Assembly: GCA_019416685.1 (NCBI GenBank)
Contig: DXWV01000050.1
Coordinates: forward strand, 111,828 to 175,827
Source: Bacteroides sp.
GTDB lineage: Bacteria > Bacteroidota > Bacteroidia > Bacteroidales > Bacteroidaceae
Direction of reading: 5' to 3'
Length of the DNA stretch: 64,000 bases
Shown in pieces: positions 1-6,139 of the stretch. The notes under the pieces were generated by a model. That model saw nothing but the letters and a program-made list of their open reading frames with translations, did not search any database and was not told the origin of the DNA. The stretch's first letter is position 1. Each line of letters starts with the position of its first letter. Made by a program: the position numbers and the translations under genes.

Positions 1-216
1 TGATGCATAAAACCAAACTTTTTTATTCTTTTTATACATAAAAGCAGAATTTATTCAAAAACAGTTTTAATAAACGCTGGAAGGGAGGGGACTTGGTATA
101 GCGATATAGCTAATATAGAAGATTGCAAAGTTATCTTAGGTTTCTTGAAAGCAGCTTTTATGTTTTCAATTTTATTGAATCATTGATTAGGAATAATATA
201 ATGTGCCTTCTTGGTT

Positions 217-1221
217 TTACTGATGATGGGTACCGGGATGTTTCTTTATTGATTGTAACCATTCCAGATACATCTTTTCGGGCATTTTACGATAACCTAA
301 CTGATGGATATGTGAATAAAGATTCTCTGCTTTCCGATAATAATCTTCATTATTTATTTTTGTAAACATCTCAAATAATGTCTCTGTTTTAAGTAATAAG
401 GCGTTAATATAATCAGGAAATGCTTCCAAGGCACGATTGCAACATTGTAGTATGAATTCCGGTTCGTAGGTAGAAGTGAACTTATGCTTATAACCTTCAG
501 CCAGATCCGTCATACAAATGGCGACCGTAGCTTTCAAAGAAAGTGTATCCATATAAATACCGTTTCGAATAGCGTCGGTATGGATGTATCCGGAGGCTTT
601 TATCCATACGTCAGTAGGAAACTGCCCCGAAGTCAGTTCCACATTATACCAACCGTCGGCTTGGTTGTGTAATTTGATGTAAGCATGATTGGGAGCTAAT
701 GCCAACCAAGATTTTTCACCCAATTCTTCGGTCAGCAGTTTGTAGAATAGGGGTAATGAGTGACAATTCCCTTTACGTGTAACCACTAAAGTAGAGATAA
801 ACATGTTGCTCCATTCTTTTTTGCCTGCATAATCGTCAAAATTATATTGGAATGGTAAATGGTATAATAAGGTAGTGTCGGAAACATGTACCGGAATTGT
901 ATCTGTCATCATCCGAAAGATAGCGGCGTGAGTGTTAACTGAATGAAAATCAGTATGATTATAACTGATTAACTTATTCGTAGAGAGTAACTTGATAAAA
1001 GAAGTGAATTGCTGTAAACTATTCTTGAATTTATAGCGGCTTAGTTTACCGTCAAAGTAGGCATTTTCAGTTGTAAATATAGCTTCTTTCAAATTCAACT
1101 CTTTTTTGCCTGTTAACATTGAGTCTATCTTATTATAGCTGGTATAATAGAAATTATCTACTTGTGCAAATGCTTTATTAACAATAAATAAAAAGCATAT
1201 TAAAAATCCTGTTTTTGTCAT
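217..1221 (-). CDS. Secreted transglutaminase-like cysteine-histidine protein (paralogue 2)
   Basis: The 334-residue product begins with a clear Sec signal peptide ending near AFAQ. A GNCHSLPL motif near residue 152 and a PNHAYIK motif near residue 178, followed by WYNVEL, look like the Cys and His of a transglutaminase/papain-like fold. I infer that fold; I did not match it to a family. The protein aligns by eye over nearly its whole length with the C-terminal two thirds of the product at 4535-5869 (shared GKKE.., TENA.F, G.CHS.PL, WYN.EL.., GY..MP..), so the two are paralogues. It lacks the N-terminal extension of that copy. It sits 84 bp downstream of the last immunity-type gene and is the last gene of the minus-strand island. 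It may be a processing, delivery or adaptor factor for the neighbouring secreted toxin; this is speculation from position. Confidence 0.75.
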   Translation of the reverse strand: MTKTGFLICFLFIVNKAFAQVDNFYYTSYNKIDSMLTGKKELNLKEAIFTTENAYFDGKLSRYKFKNSLQQFTSFIKLLSTNKLISYNHTDFHSVNTHAAIFRMMTDTIPVHVSDTTLLYHLPFQYNFDDYAGKKEWSNMFISTLVVTRKGNCHSLPLFYKLLTEELGEKSWLALAPNHAYIKLHNQADGWYNVELTSGQFPTDVWIKASGYIHTDAIRNGIYMDTLSLKATVAICMTDLAEGYKHKFTSTYEPEFILQCCNRALEAFPDYINALLLKTETLFEMFTKINNEDYYRKAENLYSHIHQLGYRKMPEKMYLEWLQSIKKHPGTHHQ

Positions 1222-1305
1222 TAAAGTTTGTTTTTAGCAATTCCTTATAAATATTGGCTATATTATAATTCAATATTCCGTTCCTTTGTACTTTTGAATC
1301 CTTTT

Positions 1306-1578
1306 TTAACTATATTCATCTACAAATATCTCGGTTATAATGAAACAGTCGCGCGAATATTCTTTGAATCCTGCTTTCCAATTAGAGAAATCTGTTTCTA
1401 CATGATATGATTCAAAATTCTTTTTAGGAAATTTATTAAATCCTGGAAGATACCGCAATTCTTCATCAACTTGTCTGGCTTTCCTTGCTGTGGAAAATAA
1501 TCCTATGAACTTTTCTCCATCTTTATTTGCTTGTTCATCTTCATAAACATGATACAAGGCATATAATACTTTTTTCAT
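1306..1578 (-). CDS. DUF7336-like small protein, probable immunity protein
   Basis: The product is about 90 residues, starting MKKVLYALYHVYEDE. I chose this ATG over an upstream TTG at 1593 because the upstream start would overlap the stop (1586) of the toxin-tip remnant. The sequence pattern YALYHVYEDEQ, then FIGLFSTARKA, then LPGF with a closing aromatic-rich segment, is what I remember of DUF7336 proteins. Those occur as immunity partners in polymorphic toxin loci. There is no signal peptide, consistent with a cytoplasmic antidote. The start lies 7 bases after the remnant stop, the same spacing as the other toxin-tip/immunity junctions in this island. The family name is from memory; the immunity role rests on context. 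Confidence 0.65.
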   Translation of the reverse strand: MKKVLYALYHVYEDEQANKDGEKFIGLFSTARKARQVDEELRYLPGFNKFPKKNFESYHVETDFSNWKAGFKEYSRDCFIITEIFVDEYS

Positions 1579-1585
1579 ATCTTTA

Positions 1586-1702
1586 TTATTCAAATTCTCT
1601 ATCGCCCCATTTTTTTATTTTATTGAAATCACTGCCTGCTCCTGTCTCTTTTAAAGAAGGTTCTTTTCCAAAATGTTCATAGAATAGCCTTTGGACAAAA
1701 TT
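1586..1702 (-). pseudogene. Orphan toxin-tip remnant C (C-terminal 38 codons)
   Basis: Reading the minus strand from 1702 to the TAA at 1588-1586 gives an open frame with the end FYEHFGKEPSLKETGAGSDF followed by NKIKKWGDREFE and a stop. There is no start codon or signal. It ends 7 bases before the ATG of the DUF7336-like gene. This is the layout expected of a displaced polymorphic-toxin C-terminus that kept its immunity gene. The frame is blocked upstream by TAA at 1705-1703, so only the tail survives, or an upstream part lies in another frame. Toxin activity is inference. Confidence 0.5.
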
Positions 1703-1857
1703 TTATTATAAGGCTTATTCCTCTTATACAATCGTCAAATCAAAAAAATCCCGACCGAAAAACAAAAGGTGTCATTGAAACACATCTTAACATAAAACAA
1801 AAGTGATTTTGAGTGTAAAATAAAGCCTGTTTGATTGAGTGGAAAATATCTTGGATT

Positions 1858-2052
1858 TTAATCATCTTCATTTTCTTGCCAAATATCCATAGGAACTCCA
1901 TATTCCTCTAGTGCAAATTCTTTACACAAAAAACTGTTCTCCTGTAAGTAATCTGCAATACATTTACCTTTTTCAAAAACATATAAATATGTGCCTATTT
2001 CTGGAAAATCATTTTTAATTATAAATTTCATGTTATTATAAATAGCTTTCAT
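1858..2052 (-). CDS. Small hypothetical protein, possible immunity protein
   Basis: This is a short acidic protein of about 64 residues when started at MKAIYNNMKF. An alternative start at MKFIIKNDFPEIG (2031) is equally plausible. The longer reading from 2118 would run through the remnant upstream and I reject it. Visible features are FPEIGTYLYVFEKGKC and FALEEYGVPMDIW near the end. No signal peptide or membrane segment is present. I do not recognise the family with confidence. Its place directly after a toxin-tip-like remnant and between two other immunity-type genes suggests the same role. Confidence 0.5.
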   Translation of the reverse strand: MKAIYNNMKFIIKNDFPEIGTYLYVFEKGKCIADYLQENSFLCKEFALEEYGVPMDIWQENEDD

Positions 2053-2072
2053 ATTTTTTAATCTTATTAAAT

Positions 2073-2177
2073 TTATTGAGGGTATATACGATGAGTTCTT
2101 GGTATTGCATTTTTCCATTTTTCATTCCTATTTTTATATGTTCTTACCATAGTTTTGACTGTTTCTATAGGAATATA
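2073..2177 (-). pseudogene. Possible orphan toxin-tip remnant B
   Basis: Between the two immunity-type genes, the minus strand has a 34-codon open stretch ending in a basic segment (VRTYKNRNEKWKNAIPRTHR, then IYPQ and TAA at 2075-2073). It has no start codon and is blocked upstream by TAG at 2180-2178. Strongly basic, aromatic C-termini are common in nuclease toxin tips. Its position immediately 5' of a small immunity-type gene matches the two clearer remnants. The evidence is weaker than for the other two because the segment is short. Confidence 0.35.
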
Positions 2178-2206
2178 CTAAATCTTTTATTTGGAAATAA
2201 TTTTAT

Positions 2207-2815
2207 TTAATCCCATATTGTCTCCAGTTGCTGTTGGTTTTGATCTTTTAATGAATGGTAGCTCTCTATTATTTTTTGTCGTAATTCTTTTTTTGTGTAA
2301 AAAGCTTTTGGAGCTAATAAATGGTCTTCTTTATAAGGAGAAAAACGGCTGACAATTTCATCTAATTCATGAAAAACGTTTTTTTCCAATTTATTTAAAT
2401 CATTATGATTAATTCCTAAATCATAAACATAATAAAATTCATTGCAAAAAAATGATTCATCAATGTTTCCATTTATGTATTGATAAATCAACCAATACAA
2501 CCTACGTTTATCATTATTTTCATAAATATCCTGTTCTCTTAAAATAAGCTTTGCATCTTTAGCTCCTTGTTCTAATTTTTGTTTAAGACCATAGTTTATA
2601 ATATGAGGATATTTGTCTTTATATTCTAGAAAATCGCCTACTAATTTATTTAAATTATCAAATACTTTTTTCTCAATATCATTTAAATCCTTTATATTAA
2701 TCGTTATATCGTATATATCAAAAAACTTATCACAAAATTCAGTTTCATTTATCCTTTTAGCCAAATACAGATCTATTAGTTGGTATAATTTTGATACATC
2801 TTTGTTCTTTAACAT
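2207..2815 (-). CDS. Colicin-D-immunity-like protein with internal duplication
   Basis: The product is about 202 residues starting at MLKNKDVSKLYQL. I prefer this ATG (2815) to 2866 because it falls 7 bases after the TAA (2825-2823) of the preceding toxin-tip remnant. The protein consists of two copies of a helical domain of about 80 residues. Each has the order LYxLIxxY, FC(D/N)xFxxxYD, a (D)LN..EK.VF repeat, and a C-terminal lysine-rich helix; the second begins near RRLYWLIYQY. The pattern resembles the Colicin_immun family (bacterial self-protective colicin-like immunity), which is usually a single domain. No signal peptide is present. It is likely a cytoplasmic antidote, possibly to the adjacent remnant toxin or to a related incoming toxin. 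Confidence 0.65.
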   Translation of the reverse strand: MLKNKDVSKLYQLIDLYLAKRINETEFCDKFFDIYDITINIKDLNDIEKKVFDNLNKLVGDFLEYKDKYPHIINYGLKQKLEQGAKDAKLILREQDIYENNDKRRLYWLIYQYINGNIDESFFCNEFYYVYDLGINHNDLNKLEKNVFHELDEIVSRFSPYKEDHLLAPKAFYTKKELRQKIIESYHSLKDQNQQQLETIWD

Positions 2816-2822
2816 AATATTA

Positions 2823-3029
2823 TTATTTATATACGAAATGCCAAATTGTATTTGTTGTTTGATCATAAAGCACTTCTAATTTATATACTTTTCCATTCTT
2901 CCACATTTCAACAGTATGCAATAAGGCTCTAGAACCTCGTGGATCTGGCATCCCTTTAGAACCTTTATTGCTTGCTCCAGAATTTGAATGGGGACAAATC
3001 TACCTAGTTCTTGCATGTGTTCAACTGCT
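2823..3029 (-). pseudogene. Orphan toxin-tip remnant A, frameshifted
   Basis: After the stop of the first immunity gene, the minus strand reads IIKAVEHMQELGRFVP in one frame. It then continues, one frame over, as HSNSGASNKGSKGMPDPRGS, and ends LLHTVEMWKNGKVYKLEVLY..TIWHFVYK with TAA at 2825-2823. The switch falls near 2990 at a short C run (GTCCCCATT), consistent with loss of one base. There is no start codon. Glycine/serine-rich, then tryptophan- and lysine-rich endings are typical of secreted polymorphic toxin tips, and an immunity-type ATG follows 7 bases later. The 62-codon open frame at 2876-3064 starts with TTG and covers only the first half. I do not regard it as a separate gene. Confidence 0.55.
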
Positions 3030-3494
3030 TTAATAATGGGATAATTCAAAGTTGGTTTTCTCAATACAGAAAACTCTTTCCGTATTATTGTTATCTAACA
3101 CAAGAACATATTTAAATGGCGGAGCTATGGTATAAAAACCTGCTTTGAATCCTACAAATTTTTCAAATAAAAAAATAGATAATTCCATTCTTTTATTTGT
3201 TAATAAGTCTATTCCGTCATGAATAAATACTGAAAGATGGTGAGTTGCAATTGCATTGATATCGGTTATTCTACTACTTATACCGTTAAAATCTGCTCCA
3301 TCACCATATACTTCCAAGTATTCATTTAGTGGTAAAATCTTTCTCTCAACCAATAATTCCCAATTGGCTTGCATCCAATCATTTATGGAATCTTCATTTG
3401 ATGTATAGGTTCTTTCTGATAATAATGGAGTTACACTGTTCCAACTAGTATCTAAGAATTTAGGGAATTGTTTGATTATTTGATCTATATCCAT
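3030..3494 (-). CDS. Probable cognate immunity protein of the RHS-tip toxin
   Basis: This 154-residue protein has no signal peptide or membrane span. It starts MDIDQIIKQFPKFLD and ends NTERVFCIEKTNFELSHY. Its start lies 8 bases after the stop of the RHS-core toxin gene, the usual arrangement of a toxin and its antidote. The sequence looks complete, with a folded acidic N-terminus and a beta-rich C-terminus. I therefore treat the frames that follow as a separate remnant rather than as its continuation. I do not recognise the family, so the immunity role is inferred from position and size only. Confidence 0.6.
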   Translation of the reverse strand: MDIDQIIKQFPKFLDTSWNSVTPLLSERTYTSNEDSINDWMQANWELLVERKILPLNEYLEVYGDGADFNGISSRITDINAIATHHLSVFIHDGIDLLTNKRMELSIFLFEKFVGFKAGFYTIAPPFKYVLVLDNNNTERVFCIEKTNFELSHY

Positions 3495-3502
3495 GATGGT
3501 TA

Positions 3503-4534
3503 TTATTTAAATAAGCTATTTAAAAATTTAATTTCTTCAGTTGTAGGTGGTCTTTTATAACCTTTGGAACCGGGTAGTGACTCTTCAAATTTAATTTTTT
3601 GCAAAGTTCCACTCGGAGCATTAGGATGATTTTGGGGTATCCATTCTTTTACACGAGTGGCATTTATGTCTATTTTACTTCCATCTTTGAATATAACTTC
3701 AACAGCTTTTCCATCTCTACCAATACGAGTTGTTATTTGGGCTACTGCTTTATTAAAGATATTCCCACCCATTTTAGGGAATAATCTAGAAGAAACATAA
3801 ATACTTAATCTCCCTAAACTCCATATTGTACTAGCCCCGCTTGCAATCATTTCCGCTGTTAATAGACCTTTTCCTATTTTTAATCCGATAGCAGAAGTTT
3901 CTTGATTAACTAAAGCATTAAACAATTCTGACTTAGAATTCTCCGATAAAGGACTATTCTTTCCTAAAAACTGGTTCTGTAATTTGCCACTGGAGGAGAT
4001 CAAGCCAAAGGCATCTACTGCTTGATTGGCCATTATACCTGCGTTTTGGTAGGCATTGAAGTACGAATCTTCACCTAATTGAATAGATACAGAGGTGCCA
4101 ACATTCGTATAACCTTCCAATTCGTCGTGTCCCTCTTGCCAATAATAGTTTCCAGTTTCATTGTGACGATACCAGTCTCTTCCGTCGGGATCAATACAGT
4201 TTACCGGATTATTATTACAGTATGCATATGGACTAATCGAATAATACCTTTCTGCATGAGGATCAATCGAAATAAACCGGCTGACCGTTTGAATATCCAT
4301 AACGGTATCTAAAGTATCAGATTCAGCCGGTCCTACTATTTTATTTGTTTTTGTATCAAACTTGACAGAACCAATTTCTATGATCCGGTCCTTGTCATGA
4401 AATTCATCAAAACGTCCATTACTTAAAGTGGCCATTTTCGGCTTGTAGCCGTAAGTGGCAAAAGGGTTTTGTGCATATCCTGTCAGTAACGTGAGCAGGA
4501 ACAGTAGTAAGGTACTAATTCGTTTCATACACAT
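3503..4534 (-). CDS. Secreted short RHS-core protein with C-terminal toxin tip
   Basis: The 343-residue product has a signal peptide (MKRISTLLLFLLTLLTGYAQ). The likely start is the second Met at 4528, although the first ATG directly follows the previous stop. Residues about 85-120 carry the end-of-RHS-core signature RFISIDPHAERYYSISPYAY, then NNP and IDPDGRD. This is the point after which RHS proteins switch to variable toxins. There are no YD repeats and no room for an RHS cage. The C-terminus (about 280-343) has VKEWIPQNHPNAPSGTLQK and PGSKGYKRPPTTEE, a motif set I associate with polymorphic-toxin tips; the biochemical activity is not evident. The gene follows the transglutaminase-like gene with zero spacing and precedes its immunity gene by 8 bases, so the three are probably one operon. 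Confidence 0.75.
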   Translation of the reverse strand: MCMKRISTLLLFLLTLLTGYAQNPFATYGYKPKMATLSNGRFDEFHDKDRIIEIGSVKFDTKTNKIVGPAESDTLDTVMDIQTVSRFISIDPHAERYYSISPYAYCNNNPVNCIDPDGRDWYRHNETGNYYWQEGHDELEGYTNVGTSVSIQLGEDSYFNAYQNAGIMANQAVDAFGLISSSGKLQNQFLGKNSPLSENSKSELFNALVNQETSAIGLKIGKGLLTAEMIASGASTIWSLGRLSIYVSSRLFPKMGGNIFNKAVAQITTRIGRDGKAVEVIFKDGSKIDINATRVKEWIPQNHPNAPSGTLQKIKFEESLPGSKGYKRPPTTEEIKFLNSLFK

Positions 4535-5869
4535 CTATTTTTTGATTTGAATGATTGGCGAAGGTTGGTTTTCCGGTAATGTTTTGGCTTTATCAACTTG
4601 CTTTAACCAATTATGATATATTTCGGCCGGCATTTCTTCATAACCCAGGCTGTCTATTTTCTCATAGGATTGAAGCATCTTTTTAAATAAACGGTGTGCC
4701 TGTGGATATTCCTGAAGCTGTTCTTTGGGAGGTCTGCCACAAGCATCAATAACATATAGAGCTTGTGCGGTACAGATATTTGCGTAATGTTGATAAGCCG
4801 TTAAATCAGAAGGAGAATAGCGCAAAACTAAATTGTTGTTTTCTTCTATAAAATGATCATAGCCGTAACGGGAAATATAATAAGCAGACAAGTCATTGAG
4901 CATATGGGCAATGGTCTGTTTCATGGTTCGTGGATTCAGATAAATACCTGTCTGTATAGCTTTGGATTTAATGAAACCGCTATTCATATAGAAATCATCT
5001 GTGACAACAGCACCTTGAGTTAGCTCTATATTATACCAGCAGTTTTGTTTGTCTTGGAATTTTATAAAAGAGTGGCTCGGTGAAAAACACCAGAAAGCTT
5101 CTGTTTCCAACTCTTCGGCAAGAATCAAAAACAATAAAGGCATGGAATGGCACTGTCCCGTATTTTTGGATAAAAGCTTTGATACCATATAATTACTGGT
5201 GTTAACATCTGCGCGATAATCTTCAAAATCATATTTTATTGGGTGGTGAATGATTGTTTTTTCACTACCGGGTTCTTTGACTTCAATAACTTCCGACAGA
5301 ATACGAAAGACCATCATTAACTTTGCTAACCCGTCATTCTTATCTAATTTTTCTTCCTGCATTTTCAGCAGACAGATGTGTTTTAGATTCTGAATGGCTG
5401 CATCAAACTCTTCATATTTCATTTTATTCCCGAAAAAAGCGTTTTCCGTCACGAATACGGCACGTTTCAGACTCATTTCCTTTTTGCCTTCAAGCATTTC
5501 GAGTATCTCTTCACGGGCACTTTGAAAACATTCTGAACCGGGAACTGAGGAAAAATCCGGCAAAGGGATTGAATTGGATTTCATGTGTTTCTGAATAGCA
5601 TATTGGCGGTTGATGGCTGTTCTTCTACGCTCGTTTTCTTTTACCTCACGCATGATGGCCTCATTTTGCCTTTGAATCAAGGCGTCACGGGAAGATGATA
5701 TGCCGGGCGTCTTTTGGGGAGAAGTTTGGTGGAAGTTATCGAAACGATCTATTTCTGCCGGTTGAGGAATTGATATCACAGGAACTTGGGCAAACAAAGA
5801 ATCTGCTCGGAGTATTGTGATTAATATTATACTCCAATAAATTATTTTATGTAAAACCACCTTAATCAT
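4535..5869 (-). CDS. Secreted transglutaminase-like cysteine-histidine protein (paralogue 1)
   Basis: The 444-residue protein has a signal peptide ending near SLFAQ, then a charged linker with many Gln, Arg and Glu (residues 50-95). A larger domain follows, with GQCHSMPLL near residue 238, SPSHSFIKF near 266 and WYNIELTQG next, which could supply Cys, His and an acidic or Asn residue. The pattern fits a transglutaminase-like protease fold, though I cannot prove activity. It is the first gene of the minus-strand operon and abuts the RHS-core toxin gene. A shorter paralogue closes the island at 217-1221. The pairing of this protein with a cage-less RHS tip suggests a role in toxin maturation or display. 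Confidence 0.75.
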   Translation of the reverse strand: MIKVVLHKIIYWSIILITILRADSLFAQVPVISIPQPAEIDRFDNFHQTSPQKTPGISSSRDALIQRQNEAIMREVKENERRRTAINRQYAIQKHMKSNSIPLPDFSSVPGSECFQSAREEILEMLEGKKEMSLKRAVFVTENAFFGNKMKYEEFDAAIQNLKHICLLKMQEEKLDKNDGLAKLMMVFRILSEVIEVKEPGSEKTIIHHPIKYDFEDYRADVNTSNYMVSKLLSKNTGQCHSMPLLFLILAEELETEAFWCFSPSHSFIKFQDKQNCWYNIELTQGAVVTDDFYMNSGFIKSKAIQTGIYLNPRTMKQTIAHMLNDLSAYYISRYGYDHFIEENNNLVLRYSPSDLTAYQHYANICTAQALYVIDACGRPPKEQLQEYPQAHRLFKKMLQSYEKIDSLGYEEMPAEIYHNWLKQVDKAKTLPENQPSPIIQIKK

Positions 5870-5891
5870 AGCATTTGTTTTAAGGATTTTT

Positions 5892-5899
5892 CAAAGATA
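5892..5899 (-). promoter_or_regulatory. Candidate -7 element for the toxin island operon
   Basis: The minus strand reads TATCTTTG here, matching the Bacteroides -7 consensus TAnnTTTG. It lies about 23 bases upstream of the ATG at 5869. No convincing TTTG -33 element is present at the usual distance, so the site is a candidate only. Confidence 0.35.
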
Positions 5900-6087
5900 A
5901 CTTTATTTGTTTATTTTTCTTATGGTCTTTAACTTTTTTTTGTGTTTTAAATAAAGCCTATCGGCTGATTTATAGAAAAATGAATACGTAACAGAGATAT
6001 TCTACGGACAAGTGATTTTTGATATGAAACGACAAAAAGGTTAAGATTACAGTCAAAAAACAGATCAATACTTTGGATGATTCTACC

Positions 6088-6095
6088 TATTTTTG
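6088..6095 (+). promoter_or_regulatory. Candidate -7 element for the first PUL block
   Basis: TATTTTTG matches TAnnTTTG and lies about 45 bases before the chosen ATG at 6140. A TTTG occurs at 6072-6075 but is too close (12 bases) to be a standard -33 box. An activated promoter lacking a good -33 element would look like this. Confidence 0.35.
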
Positions 6096-6139
6096 CATCA
6101 TCAATAAATCCATTAATTTTCTTAAACTATCAAAAGCAC

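Noticed and set aside
123..365. 80-codon plus-strand ORF
   Set aside because: It is opposite the 3' end of the transglutaminase-like gene and has no domain, signal or ribosome-binding context.
2816..2866. Upstream ATG at 2866 as start of the duplicated immunity protein
   Set aside because: This stretch is in another frame of the toxin remnant that ends at 2823; the ATG at 2815 fits the junction spacing.
2876..3064. 62-codon ORF starting with TTG
   Set aside because: It covers half of the frameshifted toxin remnant. The better reading continues in another frame to a stop at 2823.
3030..3064. Joining the 154-residue immunity protein with the following frame as one frameshifted gene
   Set aside because: The 154-residue protein looks complete and ends in a typical way; the next segment reads as a separate toxin tip.
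6077..6139. N-terminal extension of the esterase-GH105 protein
   Set aside because: It lies over the candidate promoter and would hide a good signal peptide.
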